From Clostridium rhizosphaerae (lineage in GTDB: Bacteria; Bacillota; Clostridia; Clostridiales; Clostridiaceae), in contig NZ_JAESWC010000009.1 of the NCBI RefSeq assembly GCF_016765585.1, positions 124,001 to 188,000 on the forward strand: DNA of 64,000 nt, in the 5' to 3' direction. Positions 35,161 to 43,304 of the stretch are shown one piece after another. Below the pieces are notes generated by a model. The model was not told where the DNA came from. It saw only the letters and a program-made list of their open reading frames with translations, and ran no database searches. Positions within the stretch are counted from its first letter, which is position 1; each line of letters begins with the position of its first letter. Made by a program: the position numbers and the translations under genes.

Positions 35161-35852
35161 TTGAATACCTCCCTGAACAACGAATCTACAGATTTTCCTT
35201 CCTTTGCACGTACATCATCTACGGAAGAGTGAAGAGTAACTGTGCCATTTTTAATAAATATAACCTCATCTAATATATTTTCGATCTCTGCAATAAGATG
35301 AGTAGAAATCAATACCGTTGCGTTTTCATTGTAGTTACTGATTATTGTATTGAGAATATAGTCTCTTGAAGCAGGATCAACTCCCCCAATTGGCTCATCT
35401 AAGCAATACAGTTCTGCGCTGCGGCTCATAACTAAAATAAGCTGTACTTTTTCTTTTGTACCCTTCGATAGAGTTTTTAGCTTTCTGCCAGGGTCAATCT
35501 GAAGGCGGCTGAGCATATCATAAGCTTTATTTGCATCAAAATCGCTATAAAAATCCTTAAAGAAAGCTACAAGTTCGCTTACCTTCATCCAATCATTAAG
35601 ATAAGTTCTTTCAGGAAGGTAGGACACTATTTTTTTTGTTTCAATTCCTGGTTCCATGCCTGCAATCTGAATTTTACCTGTATCAGGGACTAAAAGACCG
35701 TTAATAATTTTTAAAAGCGTAGATTTTCCGCTTCCGTTTGGTCCTAACAGCCCTATAATACGACCCTTCTCTAAGGTTAGATTTACATCTGTAAGAGCAG
35801 CAAAACCAGAAAATCTTTTTGATAAAGCTTGACACTCTAAAATTGTACTCAT
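35154..35852 (-). CDS. ABC transporter ATP-binding protein
   Basis: A 232-residue ATPase: Walker A GPNGSGKST (~residues 37-45), Walker B LYCLDEPIGGVDP (~149-161) and H-loop STHLIAEIE. The ABC signature reads LSKGTKEKVQL, with KGTKEK as in YtrB/bacitracin-type exporters rather than the common SGGQ. It partners the downstream permease and overlaps the GntR gene by 4 bases, so all three are one operon. Confidence 0.93.
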   Translation of the reverse strand: MSTILECQALSKRFSGFAALTDVNLTLEKGRIIGLLGPNGSGKSTLLKIINGLLVPDTGKIQIAGMEPGIETKKIVSYLPERTYLNDWMKVSELVAFFKDFYSDFDANKAYDMLSRLQIDPGRKLKTLSKGTKEKVQLILVMSRSAELYCLDEPIGGVDPASRDYILNTIISNYNENATVLISTHLIAEIENILDEVIFIKNGTVTLHSSVDDVRAKEGKSVDSLFREVFKC

Positions 35853-36220
35853 TTTCCCATCTCCTTTACTGTTTCCGATAAAATTGATAAAACTTCTTCT
35901 TTTTCATAGCCAAGCTGATTCATTTTGTCTAGAAAATCTATTACTAAATTCTTGGCAGATTGTTTCTTAAGTTCTTTGATTAATAATAAATCAGACGTAA
36001 TATACCTTCCGCTTGTTCGATTACTGTAAACAAGTCCTGTTCGCTCGAGTTCTGAAAGAGCCTTTTGCATTGTATTTGGGTTAACTGAAGCTTCCGCAGC
36101 TAAATCTCTCACAGAAGGAAGTTTATCAGCAGGCTTGAAATACCCTGTAATAATTGATGCCTGGATCTGCTCTATTAGCTGTATATAAACTGGTCTTTCC
36201 GAGTTAATATCCCACTGCAT
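35849..36220 (-). CDS. GntR-family repressor, YtrA type
   Basis: A 123-residue short GntR regulator: winged helix (QLIEQIQASIITGYFKPADKLPSVRDL then NPNTMQKALSELERTGLV) plus a ~45-residue helical tail, without the large effector domain. This is the YtrA subfamily, which controls adjacent ABC transporters. The ATG at 36220 has AAAGGAG upstream; an earlier in-frame ATG (36238) precedes that site. Likely autoregulated through the palindrome just upstream. Confidence 0.9.
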   Translation of the reverse strand: MQWDINSERPVYIQLIEQIQASIITGYFKPADKLPSVRDLAAEASVNPNTMQKALSELERTGLVYSNRTSGRYITSDLLLIKELKKQSAKNLVIDFLDKMNQLGYEKEEVLSILSETVKEMGK

Positions 36221-36238
36221 CTTTAAAACTCCTTTCAT

Positions 36239-36272
36239 GTATTATTGTACTAATGACTTAATACAATAATAC
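36239..36272 (-). promoter_or_regulatory. YtrA-type operator palindrome
   Basis: GTATTATTGTA (36239-36249) and TACAATAATAC (36262-36272) are perfect inverted repeats with a 12-base spacer, immediately before the GntR gene. The inner TGTA/TACA fits YtrA-subfamily operators. Binding is inferred. Confidence 0.75.
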
Positions 36273-36413
36273 ATCTTTTGTAAACTACTGTCAATAGGTG
36301 TATAAAATATTTTATAGTACCATATTGATTTATAAAAAAAATTGATATAGACTTATGGTGAAAACGTAATAATTTACATTAGTTATGTTGTCAGGGTTAT
36401 ATGGAGGGAATAT

Positions 36414-37430
36414 ATGGTCACTTTAAAGGATATTGCTAAAGAAGCAAATGTAAGTGTTACTACAGTTTCAAATGTTATTCATGGTAATTATAAGCGCGTT
36501 GCACCTGAAACTGTAGAAAAGATAAAGATGATAATTGAAAGAGATAATTATGTCCCTAATATGACAGCAAGATCTCTTGTTAATAAGCTGTCAAAAATTA
36601 TTGGGGTTATTAATCATGTAGTTCCTGAGAAAACCGGAAACTTTATTTCCGACCCGTTTCATAGTGTAGTTATTGAAGGCATTGAAAAGAAGCTTCGTGA
36701 AAAAGGCTATTATATGATGATACGTACAGTTTATAGCGAAGAAGATCTATTTTCATTACTGCGTAATTGGAATATTGACGGTTTAATAATTATAGGTTTA
36801 TTTCAGGATGATTTTTTTGAAAAGCTAACCAAGGCTAACATTCCTTTTGTACTGATAGATAGCTATATTGATAATAAGAAAGTATTAAATATAGGTCTTG
36901 ATGACTGTAGGGGAGGTTATCTAGCCACAAAATATCTAATTGATAAAGGGCATAGAAATATAGTTTTTGCATCTCCTATAATTAAGAAAAATGGTGTAGT
37001 AGAGGAACGTCTTATAGGATACAAAATGGCGCTTAAAGAGGCCGGTATTCCCTTTGAAGATAAAAATGTATACCAACAGGAAATTACAATTACTGAAGGC
37101 ATTGAGCTTGGACATAAGTTGAGCAGAAGAACTGACATAACTGCTGTGTTTGCCACTGCAGATATTTTGGCAGCAGGTATCATCTCTGGACTTATGGAAG
37201 AAGGAAAGAGCGTGCCAGATGATATTTCTATAGTTGGCTTTGATGATCTTTATATCAGTTCCCTTACGGCGCCAAGACTAACTACAATTCACCAGGATCC
37301 ACAAGAGAAAGGAAAAGTTGCTGTTGAAACTCTGGTAAGTGTTATTGAGGGTAGCTCAATTGAAAATAATAATATTGTGTTGCCAGTAAGCATAGTTGAA
37401 CGAAATAGTGTAAAGCAAATAGACAAGTAG
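36414..37430 (+). CDS. LacI-family transcriptional regulator
   Basis: A 338-residue repressor: N-terminal LacI helix-turn-helix (VTLKDIAKEANVSVTTVSNVI, ~residues 2-22), hinge helix near residue 50 (MTARSLVNKLSK), then a periplasmic-binding-protein-like effector domain ending with SIVGFDDLYISSLTAPRLTTI and QDPQEKGK. It stands directly before the sugar transport/phosphorolysis operon and very probably controls it through the GTTGAACGTTAAAC operators. Confidence 0.93.
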   Translation: MVTLKDIAKEANVSVTTVSNVIHGNYKRVAPETVEKIKMIIERDNYVPNMTARSLVNKLSKIIGVINHVVPEKTGNFISDPFHSVVIEGIEKKLREKGYYMMIRTVYSEEDLFSLLRNWNIDGLIIIGLFQDDFFEKLTKANIPFVLIDSYIDNKKVLNIGLDDCRGGYLATKYLIDKGHRNIVFASPIIKKNGVVEERLIGYKMALKEAGIPFEDKNVYQQEITITEGIELGHKLSRRTDITAVFATADILAAGIISGLMEEGKSVPDDISIVGFDDLYISSLTAPRLTTIHQDPQEKGKVAVETLVSVIEGSSIENNNIVLPVSIVERNSVKQIDK

Positions 37431-37551
37431 TAAAAGTTTATATAATTGGCTTAATAGAGGTTGTTGAAGATAGGTCAGTACGAGATGTCTGATTAAATTT
37501 TTAGCAGCCATTTTCTTTAGAATGGTTTTTAAATAATTTTCAGAATATATA

Positions 37552-37580
37552 TTGACTTCTATAGTGAAAACGATTATAGT
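37552..37580 (+). promoter_or_regulatory. promoter with overlapping cre-like site
   Basis: TTGACT (37552-37557), a 17-base spacer and TATAGT (37575-37580) make a good vegetative promoter for the sugar operon. TGAAAACGATTATA (37564-37577) lies within it and matches the CcpA cre consensus TGWAANCGNTNWCA except at one position, which suggests catabolite repression. Confidence 0.65.
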
Positions 37581-37587
37581 TAAATTA

Positions 37588-37637
37588 GGTTGAACGTTAA
37601 ACCTATATTTTTTTAACGATTGGTTGAACGTTAAACT
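37588..37637 (+). promoter_or_regulatory. paired LacI-type operators
   Basis: GGTTGAACGTTAAACC (37588-37603) and GGTTGAACGTTAAACT (37622-37637) are near-identical dyads centred on ACGT, 34 bases apart, downstream of the promoter. The central CpG symmetry is that of LacI-family operators; the neighbouring LacI-type protein is the likely ligand. Confidence 0.8.
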
Positions 37638-37663
37638 TACATGAATATCAGGGGGGAAATTAT

Positions 37664-39085
37664 ATGAAAAAAAGTATTCAAAAACTTATTTCTTTAGGTC
37701 TCATGTTGTCAGTACTAACTTTAGCAGGATGTGCAAAGAGCACTCAAAGCTCAGGCAAGGATGCACCAGCATCATCATCAAAAGAAGTAGAACTTAAACT
37801 TGGTATATGGCCAGAAGCTACTTTAACTGATGATATTAAAATGTATGAAAAATGGACAGAAGATTTTAAGACTAAAAATCCTGGCGTAAAGGTTACACCA
37901 GCAAACTATAAGTATGCTACTGATACTTTTGTATCCTTAGCGGAGTCAGGCAATCTGCCTACTATATTTGAAACTTGGTATACAGAACCGCAAAAGCTTA
38001 TCGAAGGCGGTTTTGTTAAGGATATAACTGCTGAGCTTAAAGAGCTTGGCTGGGACAATGCTATGAATCCTACTATTAAAGAGCTTCTTTCAAAGAATGG
38101 GAAAATATATGGTATACCTCGTGACGGCTATGCTCTTGGCTTAATGGTTAATGTAGAGCTATTTGAAAAGGCAGGCTTAGTAGATGCTAATGGAGTTCCA
38201 AAGTATCCTAAGACATGGGAAGAGCTTGCTCAAACAGCTAAAACAATAAAAGATAAAACTGGAAGTGCCGGAATATGTATCTTGGCTAAAGATAATGCAG
38301 GTGGATGGCATTATTCAAGTTTAGCTTGGGCTTTTGGTGCTAAGCTTGAAGCTCAAAAAGATGGTAAGTGGGTTGCTCAATTAAATTCACCTGAAAACAT
38401 TGCTGCTATGAGTTATGTAAAGGACTTAAAGTGGAAATATGATGTTTTAACAGCTGATCCAACAAATGAAGATTGGGGTACTGGATTCAAAGCACTTGGA
38501 ACTGGCGCTGCAGCAATGTATATTGGAGCTAATGATGCTGTTAATCAGCCAACTCAAGTAAATAAACTTGATGTTAAGAAACTTGCTTTAGTACCGCTTC
38601 CTGCTGGACCAGGGGGACAATATTCATTAATGGGCGGAACACCTTACATGTTCTCTGCTAAGGCTACTTCTGAAGAAGTTAAAGCTGCTCTTAAGTTCCT
38701 TGAGATCATGGGAAAAGCTCCTGTAGCAACAGATGCAGCTAAAGCTGGTATGGAAACAGATGCTAAGAATAGAGTTGCAAATGGGGTGCCTGTTATACCT
38801 TCTTTCCCAGCATGGACTGCACCAGATTATCTAAAAGCACAGGATGAGGTTGTAAAGAAGTATTCAAATGTAAATATGGCTTTTTACAATGACTATTACA
38901 ACATAATAAAGCAAAAGGACAACTTACATCTTGAAGAACCAAAACAGACTCAAGATATGTACGCAGAGCTAACAAAAGTTCTTCAAGCTGTGCTTACAGA
39001 TAAAAATGCTGATGTTAAAAAACTACTTGATACAGCAAATACAAATCTCCAAAAGATTTTAGACAGCCAGGTAAATAAGAAGTAA
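37664..39085 (+). CDS. ABC sugar-binding lipoprotein
   Basis: A 473-residue family 1 extracellular solute-binding protein. A lipoprotein signal ends at the lipobox LAGC (Cys ~residue 23), followed by a Ser-rich linker and the binding domain (WPEATLTDDIKMYEKWTEDF, FETWYTEPQKLIEGG, AAMYIGAND). It delivers an oligosaccharide, probably an alpha-glucosyl disaccharide judging from the downstream GH65 genes, to the two permeases. GGGGGGAAATTAT precedes the ATG. Confidence 0.92.
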   Translation: MKKSIQKLISLGLMLSVLTLAGCAKSTQSSGKDAPASSSKEVELKLGIWPEATLTDDIKMYEKWTEDFKTKNPGVKVTPANYKYATDTFVSLAESGNLPTIFETWYTEPQKLIEGGFVKDITAELKELGWDNAMNPTIKELLSKNGKIYGIPRDGYALGLMVNVELFEKAGLVDANGVPKYPKTWEELAQTAKTIKDKTGSAGICILAKDNAGGWHYSSLAWAFGAKLEAQKDGKWVAQLNSPENIAAMSYVKDLKWKYDVLTADPTNEDWGTGFKALGTGAAAMYIGANDAVNQPTQVNKLDVKKLALVPLPAGPGGQYSLMGGTPYMFSAKATSEEVKAALKFLEIMGKAPVATDAAKAGMETDAKNRVANGVPVIPSFPAWTAPDYLKAQDEVVKKYSNVNMAFYNDYYNIIKQKDNLHLEEPKQTQDMYAELTKVLQAVLTDKNADVKKLLDTANTNLQKILDSQVNKK

Positions 39086-39098
39086 TAAAACCTTCATA

Positions 39099-39129
39099 CA
39101 CCGTGAGAGGCATATATACTCTCACGGTG
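39099..39129 (+). terminator. intra-operon hairpin
   Basis: CACCGTGAGAG (39099-39109) pairs perfectly with CTCTCACGGTG (39119-39129), but no T-run follows. It lies between the binding-protein gene and the permeases, where such stems commonly stabilise the upstream message and reduce downstream expression. Confidence 0.7.
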
Positions 39130-39161
39130 TTAAGTTAGGCAGAAAAAGGAGGATGGGTAAA

Positions 39162-40070
39162 GTGCTTCAAGTAAGTAAAAAAACAAGAGAGCTTAAAATA
39201 CCAGGTGTTATTAAAAAAAATATGTCAGGATGGCTGATTATGGCGCCTACTCTGATTTTATTTGCATTTTTCGTATGGGAACCGCTCCTGGCAAGCATTA
39301 GACTATCACTTTATAGTGCTAAAGGTATGCGAACAGTAGAATTTGTAGGCCTAAAAAATTATATTGATGTTTTTCATCACCCTGATTTTTTTCCTGCGGT
39401 TAGAAATACATTTTCCTACACTATTTGGTCGCTTTTAATAGGATTTTTAGTGCCAATTATAATGGCAGTAATTATAAATGAAATGGTACATGCAAAAGGT
39501 CTTTTCAGAGTCGGCATATATTTTCCTAATATTGTACCGGGCCTTGCTACAGTTATGATGTGGGCTTTTATTTTTAGACCGGGTAAAACAGGAGTGCTCA
39601 ATATTATACTCGGAAACATAGGTGTTCAGCCACAGGTATGGCTAAGCAATCCGAAGATTACGATACCGCTCATAGTCCTGACCATGACTTGGAAAGGTGC
39701 AGGAGCTACTGCACTCATATATCTGGCAGCACTTCAAGGAATAAATCCTGAACTATACGAGGCGGCAATTATAGATGGAGCAGGTATTTGGAAGAGAATA
39801 GTACACGTGACTGTGCCGAATCTTAAGAATTTAATACGTTCTCTTTTGATTTTACAGGTTATTTCTGTTTTCCAAATTCTTTATGAGCCTTTAGTAATGA
39901 CCAATGGAGGACCAAACAATGCCTCAATTTCTATAATGCAGCTTGTTTTTAAATACGCCTTCGAAAAATTTGATTATCCAAAAGCTGCCGCAGTATCAGT
40001 TATTATAAGCTTATTCTTAGTTACATTAACGGCGGTTTACAATAAATTCAGCAAAGAGCAGGATATTTAG
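39162..40070 (+). CDS. ABC sugar permease, MalF-type
   Basis: A 302-residue permease with six membrane helices and the coupling motif EAAIIDGAGIWKRIVHVTVP (~residues 197-216). It pairs with the next gene. The GTG at 39162 is chosen because AAAGGAGG lies nine bases before it; an ATG at 39153 abuts the site. The ATPase needed for uptake is not encoded here. Confidence 0.92.
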   Translation: MLQVSKKTRELKIPGVIKKNMSGWLIMAPTLILFAFFVWEPLLASIRLSLYSAKGMRTVEFVGLKNYIDVFHHPDFFPAVRNTFSYTIWSLLIGFLVPIIMAVIINEMVHAKGLFRVGIYFPNIVPGLATVMMWAFIFRPGKTGVLNIILGNIGVQPQVWLSNPKITIPLIVLTMTWKGAGATALIYLAALQGINPELYEAAIIDGAGIWKRIVHVTVPNLKNLIRSLLILQVISVFQILYEPLVMTNGGPNNASISIMQLVFKYAFEKFDYPKAAAVSVIISLFLVTLTAVYNKFSKEQDI

Positions 40071-40086
40071 AAAGGAGTGAGCTTCT

Positions 40087-40962
40087 GTGTTTAAGATAAA
40101 GAGTAAGGATAACGGAATTATAACTTATTCAGATTTAAAAAAACCATCTATACGGATTTTCTATTATGTACTTTTTGCTGTCTGCATAATTATAACTCTT
40201 ATTTCGATTGCACCTCCAATTTGGGTTTTTCTATCGAGCTTTAAGGATATAAAGGAATTTACACTGGAACCATCCTTGATACCAAAGAGTTTTGATTTTA
40301 GCAGGTTTATAAAGACATGGAATGATCTTAAATTTATAAAGTATTATATAAATTCCTTTTATTCTGTAGTGGGAAGCGTTGTGTGCGCCATAGTATTTAA
40401 CGGGCTTTTGGCATACGCAATTTCAATACTTAAGCCAAAAGGCTCGAAGTTTATATATGGACTTATACTAGGAAGCCTTATGGTACCGGCTACTACAAGT
40501 GTAGTTCCTCTGTTTATCAATCTAAGCAAAATGCATCTTAACGGTACTTTCTACCCACTTTGGCTCTCTATAGGTGCAAATGCTTTTTATATAGTTTTGT
40601 ATAAGCAGTTTTTTGATACTCTTCCTGCGTCAATCATAGAAGCATCAAAAATTGACGGATGCAATAACTGGCAAATATTTTTTAAGATTGTTATGCCATT
40701 AAGCAAACCGATTACTATGGTAATAGCTATGTACGCAGTAAATGCAGCTTGGTCAGATTTCTTATTGCCCTATTTATTATTAAATAATTCAGGACATGAA
40801 ACTATAATGGTGCGGCTGTTCCAGTTCAGAACCAGCATAAAAGCAACTGATGTAGAAGTTCTGAGGGCTATTGTTTTTGCTATCATTCCACCAATAGTTT
40901 TATTTACTTTATTCCAAAAACAAATTACTCAAAGCAATACTCATTCGGGAGTTAAAGGTTAA
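40087..40962 (+). CDS. ABC sugar permease, MalG-type
   Basis: A 291-residue permease with six helices and the coupling motif EASKIDGCNNWQIFFKIVMP (~residues 197-216), as in MalG-like CUT1 subunits. A GTG start follows AAAGGAGTGAGCTTCT. It is 16 bases after the first permease and 30 bases before the first GH65 gene. Confidence 0.92.
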   Translation: MFKIKSKDNGIITYSDLKKPSIRIFYYVLFAVCIIITLISIAPPIWVFLSSFKDIKEFTLEPSLIPKSFDFSRFIKTWNDLKFIKYYINSFYSVVGSVVCAIVFNGLLAYAISILKPKGSKFIYGLILGSLMVPATTSVVPLFINLSKMHLNGTFYPLWLSIGANAFYIVLYKQFFDTLPASIIEASKIDGCNNWQIFFKIVMPLSKPITMVIAMYAVNAAWSDFLLPYLLLNNSGHETIMVRLFQFRTSIKATDVEVLRAIVFAIIPPIVLFTLFQKQITQSNTHSGVKG

Positions 40963-40992
40963 AGATGTTTAAAAAGTAAGGCGGGGGTTGTT

Positions 40993-43302
40993 ATGGCTAA
41001 AATTGCAGATATTTATTTTAAGGTTGATCCATGGAAAATTATTGAGGAGGGCTTTGATCCAGAAAGAAGTATGGTAGCTGAATCGGTATTTTCTTTAGCA
41101 AATGAGTACATGGGTGTAAGAGGTTATTTTGAAGAAGGCTGCTCCTGTGACAGCCTGCTAGGAAGTTATTTTAATGGAGTATATGAGTTTTCAAAAGATG
41201 TAAATAAGACTGCCTACAGGGGAATTGTGGATCATACTCATTTCATGGTGAACTCAGTAGACTGGCTTTACACAAGAATGATGCTTGAGGGAGAACAGCT
41301 TGACTTAAAAAATGTTGAATTTAAGGATTTTAAAAGAGTATTAGACTTAAAGGAAGGTACCCTTACCAGGGAATTTATCTGGAATTTAAAGAGTGGTAAG
41401 AACTTGAAAGTGAAATTTTTGAGGTTTTTAAATATGGATAAAACCTCTCAAGGTTTTCAAAGAATTGAATTTGAACCTATTAATTTTACAGGAAATATTG
41501 AAGTTGTAATGGCATTAGATTTTGGAACTATTCACGTTTCAAGAGAGAAAAACTACTGGAACATAGTTAAAAAAGATAAGAGTGAGGATATAGCAGCTAT
41601 CATAGGAGAAACTTTAACTTCAAACCAAAGGGTATTTTCAGGCTTTAAGCTAATGTCTAACGGCGTTATAAGCAAAAGTACTTATGAGAGTGATAAACTG
41701 ATTGGCTATAAGGTTAAGATGTCCCTTAATCAAGCAGAAGTTACTTGGGTTGACAAACTTGTATCAAATATCGTGGTAAAGGATTCTAAAGCAGATAACG
41801 AATATATTTGGAATACCGGTATTAGTGCTGTAAAGGAACAGGCAGACAAGGGACTTAATGCAGCGCTAAGTGATAACAAGTTATTATGGGAAAATATTTG
41901 GAACAGATTTGATATACAGATTGATGGAGATGCTAAGAATCAGCAAGGTATAAGATTCTGTATTTTTCAAATGCAGCAAACCTATCATGGACAAAATCCA
42001 ACTAACAATATAGGAGCAAAGGGACTTACAGGAGAAGCTTATAATGGACATGCTTTTTGGGATACTGAAACCTGCTGTCTTCCTTTTTTCCTATTCAACA
42101 ATTTAAAAGCTGCTAAAAATTTATTGGAGTATAGATACAGTAAGCTTGAAAGGGCTAAGGAGAGGGCTAAAATGCTTGACTGTAAAGGTGCTTGTTATCC
42201 TATAGCTACCTTGAATGGTGAAGAGGCCTGTGATCTTTGGCAGCACGCAAGTCTTCAGTTTCAGCCAAGCACGGGGGTGGCCTATGGAATTTGGCATTAT
42301 GCTCGCCTAAGAGATGATAAGGAATTCTTGTATGGTCACGGTGCTGAGATGCTTATAGAAATCAGCAGATTTTTAAGATCTCGGGGAGCTTTTAGCCAGC
42401 TTACTAATAAATTCGGTTTTTACGCTGTCATGGGTCCTGACGAGTTCCATATGATGGTTAATAACAATTGCTACACTAACTATATGGCAAAGAAGACCTT
42501 TGAATATACCTTATCTGTCTTGGAGGATATGAAGAAATTTTCAAAGATAAAGTATGATGAACTTCAAACAAAGGTACATTTTACTGATGAAGAACTCCAA
42601 GATATTAAGAATTGTTCAGATAATATGGATATCTTGTTTGATGAGGAAAGTAAGCTATATGAGCAGCATGAAGGGTATTTTGCTCTTCCTCATATTGATG
42701 TGGATTCAATACCGGTTGAGGAATTCCCACTATATCATAACTGGTCTTATGACAGAATATATAGAAGCGATATGATAAAACAGCCTGATGTTTTAATGTT
42801 TATGTTTCTTTATAATCAGGAATTCAGCACAGAAGTGAAGCAGGCTAACTACGAATGCTATGAGCCAAGATGTATTCATGAATCTTCATTGTCTCCTTCT
42901 ATTCATTCAATTTTTGCAGCAGAGCTTAAAAAGCATGAGGAAGCACTTGATTTCTTTGGCTTTGCTACTCGTATGGATTTAGATAATTATAATAGAAATA
43001 CAAAGGAAGGACTTCATACTACAAGTCTTGCTGGTGCCTGGTTAAATATTGTTTATGGTTTCGGCGGAATGAGAAGTGATGGAGAAGTGCTGACATTTAA
43101 TCCTTCTATACCTAAGATATGGGATAGTTACAGCTTCAGAGTTGTTTACAAAGAGGCAATACTTTTAATAAAGGTTGATAAGGAAAAAATCAGTTTTAGA
43201 CCACTTAATGGATTGTCCGTTGAAATTTCTATTTATGATAAAAGATATATGGTTGGTTCTGAAGGTATAGTATTACCAATGCCGGAAGGTTGGAGAGGGT
43301 AG
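40993..43302 (+). CDS. GH65 family glycoside phosphorylase (first)
   Basis: A 769-residue GH65 enzyme, which phosphorolyses alpha-linked glucosyl disaccharides (maltose, trehalose, kojibiose, nigerose) to beta-glucose 1-phosphate. The catalytic acid lies in MGPDEFHMMVNNNCYTNYM (Glu near residue 484), the phosphate-binding segment is IKQPDVLM with HESSLSPS, and AFWDTETCCLPFF lines the pocket. Linkage specificity is not readable. Cytoplasmic; acts on sugar imported by the upstream ABC system. GGCGGGGGTTGTT precedes the ATG. Confidence 0.9.
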   Translation: MAKIADIYFKVDPWKIIEEGFDPERSMVAESVFSLANEYMGVRGYFEEGCSCDSLLGSYFNGVYEFSKDVNKTAYRGIVDHTHFMVNSVDWLYTRMMLEGEQLDLKNVEFKDFKRVLDLKEGTLTREFIWNLKSGKNLKVKFLRFLNMDKTSQGFQRIEFEPINFTGNIEVVMALDFGTIHVSREKNYWNIVKKDKSEDIAAIIGETLTSNQRVFSGFKLMSNGVISKSTYESDKLIGYKVKMSLNQAEVTWVDKLVSNIVVKDSKADNEYIWNTGISAVKEQADKGLNAALSDNKLLWENIWNRFDIQIDGDAKNQQGIRFCIFQMQQTYHGQNPTNNIGAKGLTGEAYNGHAFWDTETCCLPFFLFNNLKAAKNLLEYRYSKLERAKERAKMLDCKGACYPIATLNGEEACDLWQHASLQFQPSTGVAYGIWHYARLRDDKEFLYGHGAEMLIEISRFLRSRGAFSQLTNKFGFYAVMGPDEFHMMVNNNCYTNYMAKKTFEYTLSVLEDMKKFSKIKYDELQTKVHFTDEELQDIKNCSDNMDILFDEESKLYEQHEGYFALPHIDVDSIPVEEFPLYHNWSYDRIYRSDMIKQPDVLMFMFLYNQEFSTEVKQANYECYEPRCIHESSLSPSIHSIFAAELKKHEEALDFFGFATRMDLDNYNRNTKEGLHTTSLAGAWLNIVYGFGGMRSDGEVLTFNPSIPKIWDSYSFRVVYKEAILLIKVDKEKISFRPLNGLSVEISIYDKRYMVGSEGIVLPMPEGWRG

Positions 43303-43304
43303 CT